From NCBI RefSeq assembly GCF_001439845.1, contig NZ_JYLO01000004.1:186001-250000 (forward strand): DNA of 64,000 nucleotides, written 5' to 3'. The translations under genes were made by a program, and so were the position numbers. Source of the stretch: Pseudomonas lactis. Its GTDB lineage: Bacteria > Pseudomonadota > Gammaproteobacteria > Pseudomonadales > Pseudomonadaceae. Shown here one piece after another: positions 31,906-44,309 of this stretch. The notes under the pieces were generated by a model, which saw nothing but the letters and a program-made list of their open reading frames with translations, did no database searches and had not been told where the DNA came from. Numbering within the stretch: the first letter of the stretch is position 1; every line of letters begins with the position of its first letter.

Positions 31906-33120
31906 TCAAATATTGCTGCGCGAGTTCAACTGGGTCGCCAGCCAGGCCAACGCGCGCGCAGCGTTCATGGGACGAGCACAGAGATAGCCCTGGGCCTCGT
32001 TGCATCCCAGCTTCAGTAATCCCAGGCGCTGGTTTTCGTTCTCGACGCCCTCCACCACCACTCGCATGCCCAGTGCCTCGCCCAGTGCCAATGTGCTACT
32101 GACCACGGCACGGTTGCGCGCACTGCTTTGAAGATCGCGGGTAAATGCGGCGTCCAGTTTGATTTCGGTAAACGGCAACTGGCACAGGCGCTCCAGCGAG
32201 GAATAGCCGGTGCCGAAGTCATCAATCGACAGGCCGGCACCCATCATGCGCAGTCGTATCAGGGTGTCGAGCACGGCGGGAGAAACTTCCAGCAGGCCGC
32301 ATTCAGTGATTTCAAACGTCAGACGACACGCAGCAATGGCGTGGGATTGGAGTGAGTCGCAAAGACGCGGCAGTAATAAGCCATGACCGAGCTGGTCGGA
32401 CTCCAGGTTAAACGCCAGCGATAGGAACTGCTCCTGCTCTGCCAACTGCTGCAAGAACTCAAGGCCTTGTTGCAACAGCGCGAAGAACAGTTCATCCAAC
32501 GCGCCAACTTGAGCGAGCAGCGGCAAAAAATCTGCCGGATACAACAGGCCGTATTGTGGATGTTGCCAACGCGCCAGCACTTCAAAACCGCGCACCTGCC
32601 CCGTGCTCAAATTGAACTTGGGCTGGAAAAACGCCTTGAACTCATGCCTTGAAAAACCCCCAGCCACGCACGCCTTGCTCAAGAACCCAGACCGGCTGCT
32701 TCGGCGCGCCTGCTTTGTCGGCGCCCCAATCCTCTCCAGGTAGCGGCTGAGCATAGGCGCAATGGCGCTTGCTGGCACCGGGAAGTCCACATAACCCAAT
32801 ACACTGATGCCCAACAGGCCTGCCATGCGATCAATTGCATCGTGCAGGTCCGTGCCATGGGCGCTGAACATAATGAGCGCTTTAGCCAAGTGGCCACGGC
32901 CGAGCACTTCGATGGCCCTCAAGCCGTGTGCGCCCTCGTCCTTCAAGTTGCACAAGGCGATATCGACAGGCCCGGTACGCTCGAGCAACTCAACGGCCGC
33001 CGCGACATCGGTAACGGCGGCCACCTCTTCACACCCGACCTCCCGGAACACCTGGGTGGCAACAAGCCGCTTGAACGGGTGTTCTTCGATGACCAGAACA
33101 CGAATAGGTAGGAAGGACAT
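31906..33120 (-). CDS. Receiver-EAL protein with Asn at the phospho-site (EAL2), 404 aa
   Basis: The start is taken at 33120 (MSFLPIRVLVIEEHP); a Met four residues upstream (33132) is equally possible, and neither has a good ribosome site. The receiver keeps an acidic pair (IEEH), but the acceptor is Asn58 (IALCNLKDEG). The EAL domain has FEVLARWQHP, LAFNLESDQ, FEITECG, IDDFGTGYSSL, EIKLDAAF and VVEGVENE, so catalysis looks intact. It is RocR-like in architecture and first gene of a pair with the lone receiver. A perfect TAGGA-N4-TCCTA site lies 60 bp upstream. Confidence 0.88.
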   Translation of the reverse strand: MSFLPIRVLVIEEHPFKRLVATQVFREVGCEEVAAVTDVAAAVELLERTGPVDIALCNLKDEGAHGLRAIEVLGRGHLAKALIMFSAHGTDLHDAIDRMAGLLGISVLGYVDFPVPASAIAPMLSRYLERIGAPTKQARRSSRSGFLSKACVAGGFSRHEFKAFFQPKFNLSTGQVRGFEVLARWQHPQYGLLYPADFLPLLAQVGALDELFFALLQQGLEFLQQLAEQEQFLSLAFNLESDQLGHGLLLPRLCDSLQSHAIAACRLTFEITECGLLEVSPAVLDTLIRLRMMGAGLSIDDFGTGYSSLERLCQLPFTEIKLDAAFTRDLQSSARNRAVVSSTLALGEALGMRVVVEGVENENQRLGLLKLGCNEAQGYLCARPMNAARALAWLATQLNSRSNI

Positions 33121-33179
33121 GGCAGAGCACACATAGGTGGGGATGTGCGAATTATCGGCAGACCTTCAGCCGGCGTATT

Positions 33180-33193
33180 TAGGAACGCTCCTA
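33180..33193. promoter_or_regulatory. TAGGA-ACGC-TCCTA operator-like site (EAL2)
   Basis: Perfect 5-bp arms with a 4-bp spacer. The palindrome is 60 bp before EAL2 and 57 bp past the end of the BvgS-like gene. Confidence 0.6.
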
Positions 33194-33249
33194 GAAAGGG
33201 CCAGAAAATCTGCATGGGTTTATCGCAACGATAAAAGGCTGCCCCGTGG

Positions 33250-36888
<3,639 letters not shown>

Positions 36889-37010
36889 GGAAGATCAGGA
36901 CCGAAAGTGGGAGGGACACAGGGAAACGTTGGCAGGTCCTTCTGCACACGCACTAGGGATGTCTAGCGAAGAGAGTGGGCACAATGATAGTTCAAAGCGG
37001 ATGCGTTCCT

Positions 37011-38222
37011 TCAGCCATCCGCCAAGGTCGATCTCTCAGAAGCGACCTGGTGCACGCAGTATGTGATGAAATGACGCTCGGGCATCGGTCGAGCAAACAG
37101 AAAGCCTTGTGCCACGCTGGCTCCCAACTCGATCAGGCACGCCTGTTGCTCAGCGGTTTCGACCCCTTCGATGACCAGCGACATATCCAGCGCCTTTGCC
37201 AGGGCGACCGCGCAACTGATGATCGCAGCGTTTCGAGGCCGATGTTGCATCTGAAGCACAAAAGCGCGATCGAGCTTGATTTGATTGAATGGCAGATCAC
37301 TGAGCCGCGCCAGTGACGAATAGCCGGCGCCGAAATCATCCATCGCCAGGCCACATCCGAGCATACGCAGGCGCGCCAGGTTTTCCAGGCTGCTGGCGGG
37401 TACACGGATCAAGCCGGACTCGGTGATCTCAAACATCACACTGGGCGCAGCTACCTGATATCGCTTGAGTAACTCGGTAATTTTTTCGGTCAACTTGCGG
37501 CACGCCAGCTGCGCAGGATGCAGGTTGAACGCCAATTCAATCGCCACGCCCTGCGATGCCAAGCGCTGACGCAGCGAGAGACCTTGTTCGAACAGGTGCC
37601 AGAACATCTGTTCGATCAAGCCATGCGTTTCCATTACCGGCAAAAAATGTGCGGGAGCCAATACGCCCCACTGAGGATGCGCCCAGCGTGCCAGCACTTC
37701 CGCGCCGACTAATTTCTGGCCCTCCAGCGTCACTTTTGGCTGGTAATAGGCCTCAAACTCGCCGTTGTTGAGGGCACGCTGTATATCGGCAAAACTCGCT
37801 AACTCCGTGGATTCCAACGGCCTGGGCGCAACGTTGCCCAGCGCACGGTAGCGTTTTACCAGCTGACTGAAGTCCACCAGGTTGAAGGGTTTGCCCAAGT
37901 CGCCAAGCAAAGTCAGGCCCAGACAATGAATCATTGATATCGCGGTCTGGCGCAGTACCGCGTCAAGCTCGCTGCACAACACAACTGCACGTACCTTTGC
38001 GCTGTTGCTGGCATGACGCAGGAAGGCCAGCCCATCCATTCCTGACATTTTCAGATCGCAAAGAAGAATATCCACATGAGTGCTGGCAGCCAGGATAGCC
38101 ACGGCTTCGGCGCCATCCGCCGCTTGAAGAACCGGCATGGCCAGGTTTTTTTCCAAGGCAGTCACAGTCACCAGGCGCTGGAAGGGCTCGTCCTCCAGCA
38201 CCAGCACAATCAAATCTTGCAT
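37011..38222 (-). CDS. RocR-like receiver-EAL c-di-GMP phosphodiesterase (EAL3), 403 aa
   Basis: The start is taken at 38222 (MQDLIVLVLEDEPFQRL). The receiver is complete: EDE acidic pocket, acceptor Asp56 (LLCDLKMSG) and Lys in LGKPFN. The EAL domain carries GAEVLARWAHP, LAFNLHPAQ, FEITESG, MDDFGAGYSSL, QIKLDRAF and VIEGVE. It is the only one of the three EAL proteins here that can be phosphorylated normally. Size and neighbours match RocR of the Roc1 system, which lowers c-di-GMP and opposes RocA1. It is encoded beside the BvgS-like kinase, 123 bp upstream, and divergent from the BvgA-like gene. Confidence 0.92.
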   Translation of the reverse strand: MQDLIVLVLEDEPFQRLVTVTALEKNLAMPVLQAADGAEAVAILAASTHVDILLCDLKMSGMDGLAFLRHASNSAKVRAVVLCSELDAVLRQTAISMIHCLGLTLLGDLGKPFNLVDFSQLVKRYRALGNVAPRPLESTELASFADIQRALNNGEFEAYYQPKVTLEGQKLVGAEVLARWAHPQWGVLAPAHFLPVMETHGLIEQMFWHLFEQGLSLRQRLASQGVAIELAFNLHPAQLACRKLTEKITELLKRYQVAAPSVMFEITESGLIRVPASSLENLARLRMLGCGLAMDDFGAGYSSLARLSDLPFNQIKLDRAFVLQMQHRPRNAAIISCAVALAKALDMSLVIEGVETAEQQACLIELGASVAQGFLFARPMPERHFITYCVHQVASERSTLADG

Positions 38223-38279
38223 CACAGTTCTACACACAAGAGGGAGGCCCAGTGTGCGAAAGCCTCGCTGACGCATCCA

Positions 38280-38293
38280 TGAGAAATTTCCTA
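38280..38293. promoter_or_regulatory. TGAGA-AATT-TCCTA operator-like site (EAL3 / BvgA-like divergent region)
   Basis: The right arm is perfect and the left arm has two mismatches. GAGAAATTTC is repeated 21 bp further on (38302-38311). It lies 58 bp before EAL3 and 132 bp before the BvgA-like gene, so it could control both. Confidence 0.45.
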
Positions 38294-38424
38294 CATCAAA
38301 AGAGAAATTTCTGAAGCCGCGCTATCCGGTTAGACAGTCCTGCTCTATCCTGTAAATAGTATTAACCCTTATTAATCCGCTTATATTGCCTCGTCATAAT
38401 GCGCGCTGAAGGTCAATTTAAACT

Positions 38425-39051
38425 ATGCACAGTGTCCTTGTAGTCGACGATCATCCGGTAATTCGGCTTGCCGTAAAAGTAGTGTTGGAAAAGCATGGGA
38501 TGCGCGTGGTAGGAGAAGCAGATAATGGGCTCGATGCCGTCCGACTGGTTCGGGAACTCACGCCTCAAGTGGTAATTCTTGATATTGGTATCCCTAACCT
38601 TGATGGTTTCAGCGTGATTACTCGCATCAAGGCGCTCAACGTACGCAGTGAGATATTGATACTGACATCTCAGCCGGCCGACTCAGCCTGCCGTCGCTGC
38701 ATCCAGCTGGGCGCTCGCGGTTTCGTCAATAAGGAAGAAGATCTGTCCAGCTTGGTGACAGCCATCAAGGCGGTTGATGCCGGTTATAACTTTTTCCCGG
38801 CACTGACTTATGACAGCGTGAACTCGGCAGAGCAATTGACTGAACGTGAGCAGATACACTCATTGACTGATCGGGAAGTCACGGTACTGCAATACCTGGC
38901 GCAGGGTTATTCAAATAAACAGATCAGCGACATGCTGTTCCTGAGCAACAAAACCATCAGCACTTATAAAACCCGCTTGCTGCAAAAGCTGGGTGCCAGT
39001 TCCCTGGTAGACCTGGCTGAATTTGCCAAGCGCAATGCCTTGACCTCCTGA
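38425..39051 (+). CDS. BvgA/RocA1-like NarL-family response regulator, 208 aa
   Basis: ATG 38425 has only weak ribosome-site matches upstream. The receiver (MHSVLVVDDHPVIRLAVKVV, acceptor Asp53 in ILDIGIPNLDG, NKEED) and the C-terminal helix-turn-helix (LTDREVTVLQYLAQGYSNKQI, SNKTISTYKTRLLQKLGASSLV) follow Bordetella BvgA residue for residue over long stretches, as I remember it, and the length (209 in BvgA) agrees. It is divergent from EAL3, as rocA1 is from rocR. It is the probable activator of one or both pilus operons, whose nearer one (CUP2) begins 175 bp downstream. Confidence 0.94.
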   Translation: MHSVLVVDDHPVIRLAVKVVLEKHGMRVVGEADNGLDAVRLVRELTPQVVILDIGIPNLDGFSVITRIKALNVRSEILILTSQPADSACRRCIQLGARGFVNKEEDLSSLVTAIKAVDAGYNFFPALTYDSVNSAEQLTEREQIHSLTDREVTVLQYLAQGYSNKQISDMLFLSNKTISTYKTRLLQKLGASSLVDLAEFAKRNALTS

Positions 39052-39066
39052 TACACACCACCAACG

Positions 39067-39080
39067 TAGGAAACGTCTGA
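39067..39080. promoter_or_regulatory. TAGGA-AACG-TCTGA operator-like site (CUP2)
   Basis: This is the same half-site combination as at 22643 before CUP1. It lies 146 bp before the CUP2 pilin and 22 bp (about two helical turns) from the next site. Confidence 0.5.
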
Positions 39081-39088
39081 TGGGTACA

Positions 39089-39102
39089 TAGGCAACGTCC
39101 CA
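39089..39102. promoter_or_regulatory. TAGGC-AACG-TCCCA operator-like site (CUP2)
   Basis: One mismatch per arm. It shares the AACG spacer with its neighbour at 39067 and lies in phase on the helix with it. Confidence 0.4.
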
Positions 39103-39225
39103 CTCACTTTTAACCCTCTCACTCCTAGACTCGCTCCAGCTCAACGGCACACAGATGCCAGAGCTTTACAGAGAGTTGCGTTGAATCCACTTCCCGGATT
39201 TCAACACCTAACCAGGAGTAAGAAA

Positions 39226-39780
39226 ATGAAAGTTAGTACGTTGGCTGGTGCAATCATGGCAATCACCCTTGCAGCGACTTCAGCTGTGAGTATGGCGGCA
39301 GACAAGGGGCACGGCACCATCACCTTCAAAGGCTCGATTATCGACGCCCCCTGCTCTATTGCCCAAAATTCGCAGTACCAAACGGTCGAGATGGATCAGA
39401 TTGCCAACGTCGCACTGAGAAACGGCGGCAAATCCCAACTGACCCCCTTCAAGATTGAGCTGCTGGGCTGCGACATGGGCACGCTGAAGTCCGCGACCGC
39501 CAAGTTCACCGGTTCGCCTGCCGCCAACCCCAAGTTGCTCGCCCTTAAAGGCAGCGCTAAAGGCGCCAGCCTGGCCATCGCCGACCACACCGGCGAATTG
39601 CTTGATCTGGGCAGCGAGTCGCCCGCTCAGACATTGGCCGATGGCAATAACTACCTGCTGTTCAATGCTTATCTGCAAGGTGACATGAGCACCCCTGCAG
39701 GCGGCGGCGAAGCGGTTGCAGCAACGGTTGTTCCAGGCAGCTTCGAGACCTTCGCCAACTTCACCCTCGATTACCAATAA
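39226..39780 (+). CDS. CUP2 major pilin, 184 aa
   Basis: ATG 39226 follows CAGGAGTAAGAAA. The signal peptide (MKVSTLAGAIMAITLAATSAVSMAA) is followed by the type 1 pilin pattern: GTITFKGSIIDAPCSIAQ with the first Cys, FKIELLGCDM with the second, and the final strand ETFANFTLDYQ. The first gene of the nine-gene CUP2 operon is probably the shaft subunit. A perfect GC-rich hairpin lies after its stop codon, which may favour its mRNA over the downstream genes. Confidence 0.94.
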   Translation: MKVSTLAGAIMAITLAATSAVSMAADKGHGTITFKGSIIDAPCSIAQNSQYQTVEMDQIANVALRNGGKSQLTPFKIELLGCDMGTLKSATAKFTGSPAANPKLLALKGSAKGASLAIADHTGELLDLGSESPAQTLADGNNYLLFNAYLQGDMSTPAGGGEAVAATVVPGSFETFANFTLDYQ

Positions 39781-39799
39781 CAGGCATCGTCACTCAGGC

Positions 39800-39819
39800 A
39801 CCCCGGCGTACGCCGGGGT
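39800..39819 (+). terminator. GC-rich palindrome between first and second CUP2 genes
   Basis: ACCCCGGCG and CGCCGGGGT flank TA as a perfect hairpin, 20 bp after the pilin stop and before the ribosome site of the next gene. No T-run follows, so partial termination or 3'-end protection of the major-pilin mRNA is more likely than full termination. Confidence 0.5.
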
Positions 39820-39836
39820 TGCTTGCGGAGGTTTGG

Positions 39837-40376
39837 ATGACGCGCTCAACCGCTGTGTGGGTGATGCTTTATGCCTTGGGACAGCCCGCCTGTGCTACCG
39901 AACCTGCGGCCAACAGTGCACTCAAGGGCCGGGTGCAATTGACGGGCAGCATTGTTGACAGCGCCTGCACTTTATATATGGGCAGCGACAGTCAGACGGT
40001 CAACTTTAAACCCACGGCGCTCAATCGATTGATAGACAGGAGCCCTGCGGCCCAACAATCCCTGAGCCTCTATATCGGCAATTGCATAAGTTCAACAACG
40101 CAGCGCAATTCCGATAGTTCAAAGCGCTTCAAGCTGACCTTCGAAGGAGAGGGTCAAGGCCAATATTTCGGCATGCAAGGCAGCGCCCATGGCGTTGCAC
40201 TACAGATAAAGGACACACAAGGCAGGTTAGTGTCCCCCGGCATGTTACTTGAGCACAGCCTCGTCTCCAGCGACCTGCTGGTGCTGAGCTACTCACTGAC
40301 TCTTGTCGGAAGCGGACAGACACTGGAAGCGGGCGACTATCACGCCACGATCAAGCTGAGCATTCAGCACTTCTGA
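39837..40376 (+). CDS. CUP2 minor pilin, 179 aa
   Basis: ATG 39837 follows GCGGAGG; a frame starting further upstream at 39819 has no ribosome site. A signal peptide (MTRSTAVWVMLYALGQPACA) leads to a pilin domain: VQLTGSIVDSACTLYMG with the first Cys, SLYIGNCISS with the second, and a C-terminal strand (YHATIKLSIQHF). The final aromatic residue is Phe rather than Tyr-X. It sits between the major pilin and usher and is likely an adaptor or shaft-initiating subunit. Confidence 0.88.
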   Translation: MTRSTAVWVMLYALGQPACATEPAANSALKGRVQLTGSIVDSACTLYMGSDSQTVNFKPTALNRLIDRSPAAQQSLSLYIGNCISSTTQRNSDSSKRFKLTFEGEGQGQYFGMQGSAHGVALQIKDTQGRLVSPGMLLEHSLVSSDLLVLSYSLTLVGSGQTLEAGDYHATIKLSIQHF

Positions 40377-40420
40377 ACTGCAGACACGCATTACGCCGTG
40401 TCGCTCAAGGATTTAGTCAC

Positions 40421-42910
40421 GTGGATCACGCAAAGGTACTGGCTGCCACTGCATTGTGCTGCGCTGCGGCGTGGGCAAGTGCGGCCGAAGAATTCCAATT
40501 CAATACGGATGTACTGGACCTCAAGGATCGCCAGAACCTGGACCTGGGCGTATTTGCCTCGGCCAATTTCATCATGCCTGGCGAGTACAACCTGCTGGTA
40601 CACGTCAATCGCGATACGTTGGTGGAATTTCCCATTGCATTCATGCCGGCGCCGAACGATGCCAAGAGCAGCCTGGCCTGCCTGTCGCCAGCGCTGGTCA
40701 AGCAGTTGGGCTTGAAACAACCCGTGCTCGACGCCCTGACCTGGTGGCACGACGGCGCTTGCCTGGATCTCAACAGTGTAGCCGGTATGCAGGCGCGTGC
40801 TGACCTGAGCAGTTCCGGCCTGTACTTGAGTATTCCCCAGGATCAACTGGAATACACAGCACCCAACTGGGACCCACCTTCGCGCTGGGACGAAGGCGTT
40901 TCGGGGGTATTGCTGGATTACAACTTCAACGCCCAGACCACCCAGCGTCAGCGTGGCCAAGGGCGTACTGACAACCTAAGCGGCAACGGTACCGCAGGGA
41001 TCAACCTGGGTGCCTGGCGCCTGCGCGGCGACTGGCAAACCCAGCTGCAACGCAGTGGCGACCAACCCTCCCAACAACAGTTTGCCTGGAGCCGCCTGTA
41101 TGCGCTGCGAGCGGTGCCCTCGTTGCGTTCAAACCTGATACTGGGCGAGGACTATCTGGATTCGAACCTGTTCGGCAGTTTTCGCTATACCGGCGCCAAC
41201 CTGAGCAGCAACGACAATATGCTGCCACCCAACCTCAGGGGTTACGCTCCCGAAGTCACTGGCGTAGCGCGCAGCAACGCACGGGTGGTGATTCGCCAAC
41301 AGGGCCGCGTGCTCTACGACACCCAGGTGCCCCAGGGCGCTTTCCGTATCCAGGACCTCAACAACGCGGTCAGTGGCCAGCTGGACGTGCGCGTCGAAGA
41401 ACAGGATGGCAGTGTTCAGGAATTTCAGGTCGACACCGCAAGCATTCCCTACCTGACTCGTCCCGGTACGGTGCGCTACAAGCTGGCCGTCGGCAAACCT
41501 TCGGACTGGGACCACCAGCGCAATGGCCCGGCCTTCGCCACCGGTGAGTTTTCCTGGGGCGTGAGCAATGGCTGGTCACTGTATGGCGGGGGGCTGGGTG
41601 CCAAGGATTATGGCTCCCTGGCCGTCGGCGTAGGCCGCGATCTGATGCAATTCGGTGCGCTGTCAGTGGACGTCACCCAGTCCAGGGCCACATTGCCGGG
41701 CCAGGACACGTTGAGCGGCAAATCCTACCGTGCCAGTTACTCCAAGCGCTTCGACGAGTACGACAGCCAGGTGACATTCGCCGGCTATCGCTTCTCCGAG
41801 AAGAACTACATGAGCATGAACGAATTCATCGAAACCCGGCGTGGTGCCCTGCCGCTGAACCAGAGCAAGGAATTGTATACCGCAAGCCTGAGCAAACAGT
41901 TTCGCGGATCCGACCTCAGCGTCTACTTCAACTACAACCACCAGACCTACTGGAACAGCCGCGCCAGCGATCGCTACAGCCTGTCGCTGTCCCGCTACTT
42001 CGATGTGGGCCGTTTGAAAAACCTCAGCCTGTCATTGACAGCCTACCAGAACCAGGCCAACGGCACATCCGATGACGGTGCCTACTTGTCGGTCAGTATT
42101 CCATGGGACGGCACCGGCTCGATCAGCTACAGCTCCTCCGTCAGTCGTGGTGAAAGCACCCACAGCGTGAGTTATTACGACCGGCTCGATGAGCGTAACC
42201 ACTACATGCTCAGTGCCGGCAAAGCCTCCAGCGGCGAGACGGCCAGCGGTTTTATCGCCCATGACGGCGACCAGGCGCAGGTAGTAGCCAGCGCCAGCTA
42301 CCAGGCTGCGCAATACACCTCGGCCGGCCTGTCGTTGCAAGGTGGTGCGACGTTGACGGGCGAAGGCGCCGCCTTGCACCGCAGCAACGTCATGGGCGGC
42401 ACTCGTCTTCTGGTGGATACCCAGGGAGTGGCGGATGTACCGGTGCGCGGCAATGGCGGCACCACCCGTACCAACCGCTTTGGCAAGGCGGTGATCACCG
42501 ACGTCAACAGCTACTACCGCAACTACGCAAGCATCGAACTGGACAGCCTGCCGGACGATGTCGAAGCCACCCAGTCCACCACCCAGGCGACCCTGACGGA
42601 AGGCGCCATCGGCTATCGCCGCTTCGATGTCATCGCCGGCAGCAAGGCCATGGTCGTGATTCGCATGGCCGACCGCAGCGCCCCGCCGTTTGGCGCGAAT
42701 GCCCAGAACCCTCTGGGCCAGGCCACCGGCATCGTGGGTGAGGAAGGCTCGACCTACTTGAGCGGCATGAAGCCGGGTGAACGCATGTCGCTGCATTGGG
42801 ATGGCCGCGCGCAGTGCACATTCACCCTCCCCGAGCAGGTCGTTTCACCAGACAAACCACTGGAGCTGCTTTGCCAGCCCATCCCCGCAGCGGACGAAAC
42901 CGCCGTTTAA
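40421..42910 (+). CDS. CUP2 outer-membrane usher (FimD/PapC family), 829 aa
   Basis: The start is GTG 40421 after CAAGGATTTAGTCAC. A short signal peptide (MDHAKVLAATALCCAAAWASA) precedes the usher N-terminal domain (EEFQFNTDVLDLKDRQNLDL). The barrel begins near LLDYNFNAQTTQ and has SSNDNMLPPNLRGYAPEVTG and VPQGAFRIQDLNNAVSGQL. The C-terminal domains include RSNVMGGTRLLVDTQGVA and FGANAQNPLGQATGIVG. It is slightly shorter than the CUP1 usher and clearly a different lineage. It forms the secretion pore for CUP2. Confidence 0.96.
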   Translation: MDHAKVLAATALCCAAAWASAAEEFQFNTDVLDLKDRQNLDLGVFASANFIMPGEYNLLVHVNRDTLVEFPIAFMPAPNDAKSSLACLSPALVKQLGLKQPVLDALTWWHDGACLDLNSVAGMQARADLSSSGLYLSIPQDQLEYTAPNWDPPSRWDEGVSGVLLDYNFNAQTTQRQRGQGRTDNLSGNGTAGINLGAWRLRGDWQTQLQRSGDQPSQQQFAWSRLYALRAVPSLRSNLILGEDYLDSNLFGSFRYTGANLSSNDNMLPPNLRGYAPEVTGVARSNARVVIRQQGRVLYDTQVPQGAFRIQDLNNAVSGQLDVRVEEQDGSVQEFQVDTASIPYLTRPGTVRYKLAVGKPSDWDHQRNGPAFATGEFSWGVSNGWSLYGGGLGAKDYGSLAVGVGRDLMQFGALSVDVTQSRATLPGQDTLSGKSYRASYSKRFDEYDSQVTFAGYRFSEKNYMSMNEFIETRRGALPLNQSKELYTASLSKQFRGSDLSVYFNYNHQTYWNSRASDRYSLSLSRYFDVGRLKNLSLSLTAYQNQANGTSDDGAYLSVSIPWDGTGSISYSSSVSRGESTHSVSYYDRLDERNHYMLSAGKASSGETASGFIAHDGDQAQVVASASYQAAQYTSAGLSLQGGATLTGEGAALHRSNVMGGTRLLVDTQGVADVPVRGNGGTTRTNRFGKAVITDVNSYYRNYASIELDSLPDDVEATQSTTQATLTEGAIGYRRFDVIAGSKAMVVIRMADRSAPPFGANAQNPLGQATGIVGEEGSTYLSGMKPGERMSLHWDGRAQCTFTLPEQVVSPDKPLELLCQPIPAADETAV

Positions 42911-42934
42911 CCCATTGCACAGGTACGCCTACGT

Positions 42935-43690
42935 ATGACCCGTTTAACACGCAACACCCTGCCCTTGCTCGCCCTGCTGAGCGGCTGCGCGGCGCCCTTG
43001 AGCCAGGCCGCTGTATCGCTGGATCGCACCCGCGTGATTTTCCCCGGCGGCGAAAAATCGGTCAGCCTGGGCATCAGTAACCAGAATGCCCAACTGCCCT
43101 ACCTGGCTCAGGCCTGGATCGAAAACGAACACGCCGAAAAGATCACCAGCCCGTTGGTGGTATTACCGCCCATTCAGCGTCTGGAAGCCGGCGCCACCAG
43201 CCAGATCAAAATCCAGGGCCTGCCCGAGCTGAGCCTTTTGGCCCAGGATCGCGAATCGCTGTTCTATTTCAACCTGCGCGAAATCCCGCCGCGCAGCGAT
43301 AAACCCAACACCTTGCAGATCGCCCTGCAAACCCGCGTAAAGCTGTTCTACCGGCCCGCGGCCATTGCCGCAAAAACCGGAGCAAACCAGACGCCCTGGC
43401 AGGAAGCGCTGACCCTGACCCGCCAGGGCGACAGTTACCTGGCCAATAACCCGACTCCGTACTTCGTCACGCTGATCGACGCCACGAAAACACTGGAATC
43501 GGCCAGCGCTAGCGACTTCAAGCCTTTGATGATTGCCCCCAAGGCGCAGGTCGACCTGGGCGTCAGCGCCAAGGCGTTGGGCGACAAGCCCGTGCTGACC
43601 TACATCAACGACTACGGCGGCCGACCACAGTTGCAATTTCACTGCAGTGCAGACACCTGCACCGCCAAGCCCGTCACCAGTCAACGCTGA
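42935..43690 (+). CDS. CUP2 periplasmic pilus chaperone (PapD family), 251 aa
   Basis: The signal peptide (MTRLTRNTLPLLALLSGCAAPLSQA) contains LLSGC, so lipidation is conceivable, but the Cys lies inside a signal that continues to SQA. Conserved chaperone blocks are LDRTRVIFPGGEKSVSLGI, PYLAQAWIEN, QDRESLFYFNLREIPP and TRVKLFYRPA. It follows the usher by 24 bp, the reverse of the gene order in CUP1. It delivers CUP2 pilins to the usher. Confidence 0.94.
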   Translation: MTRLTRNTLPLLALLSGCAAPLSQAAVSLDRTRVIFPGGEKSVSLGISNQNAQLPYLAQAWIENEHAEKITSPLVVLPPIQRLEAGATSQIKIQGLPELSLLAQDRESLFYFNLREIPPRSDKPNTLQIALQTRVKLFYRPAAIAAKTGANQTPWQEALTLTRQGDSYLANNPTPYFVTLIDATKTLESASASDFKPLMIAPKAQVDLGVSAKALGDKPVLTYINDYGGRPQLQFHCSADTCTAKPVTSQR

Positions 43691-43726
43691 CCCTCAAGCC
43701 ATGACGTACTCACGTGAGTGGAAACG

Positions 43727-44299
43727 ATGAAGTTTGCAATCCTCAGTTGCCTCGGAGTCTTGCTGTACAGCGCTTCAACGCTTGCGCAAGCCGAGGGTGG
43801 GCTCGCACAGACCGCCGAAATCCAGGTCGCCGGAACCTTGCTTGAAAGTGCGTGTTACCTAGACCCGGCCTCGGCCTACCAAATCCTGCAAGTGGGTGAT
43901 TTGAGCACGGCCCGGATGGCACGCATCGGCGATCAGGGCGCCCCCCTGGCGCTGCAACTCAAGTTACAGGGGTGCGTGCGCAGCGAAGGCGGTCGACAGG
44001 ACCAAGCTCATGGTGTGCTGGTGTGGAGCGCGATCGAACCCGTCGCCACGCTGACCTTCAGCTCCGTGGCCGACGCCGACAGCCCCGAGCTGATCAAGGT
44101 CAGCGGCGCAGAAGGTTTCGGTCTGCGCCTGCTCGATGTACAGGGCAACGACGTGCATCTGGGGCGTGAAGCCCCGACCTGGTTCGTCTCGCCGGGCGAC
44201 AACCACCTGACATATTACATCCGCCCGCAACGCACGGCAGCGCCTTTGCGCCCGGGCAGCTTCCACGCCAGCCTGAATGTGAACCTGGCGTATGACTGA
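43727..44299 (+). CDS. CUP2 minor pilin, 190 aa
   Basis: ATG 43727 is preferred to a GTG nine bases earlier. The signal peptide (MKFAILSCLGVLLYSASTLAQA) precedes AEIQVAGTLLESACYLDPAS with the first Cys, LKLQGCVRSEG with the second, and a last strand (SFHASLNVNLAYD) with a penultimate Tyr. It is one of four small pilin genes between chaperone and tip protein, perhaps a tip-fibrillum subunit. Confidence 0.88.
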   Translation: MKFAILSCLGVLLYSASTLAQAEGGLAQTAEIQVAGTLLESACYLDPASAYQILQVGDLSTARMARIGDQGAPLALQLKLQGCVRSEGGRQDQAHGVLVWSAIEPVATLTFSSVADADSPELIKVSGAEGFGLRLLDVQGNDVHLGREAPTWFVSPGDNHLTYYIRPQRTAAPLRPGSFHASLNVNLAYD

Positions 44300-44309
44300 G
44301 GATTGCAGC

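Noticed and set aside
36953..36966. CTAGG-GATG-TCTAG before the BvgS-like gene as another operator
   Set aside because: It lies at a tempting distance (about 65 bp), but the arms are shifted by one base relative to the TAGGA-N4-TCCTA sites, so it does not fit.
42935..43009. CUP2 chaperone as a lipoprotein (LLSGC)
   Set aside because: The Cys lies within a signal sequence that continues to a normal SQA cleavage site, and PapD-type chaperones act free in the periplasm.
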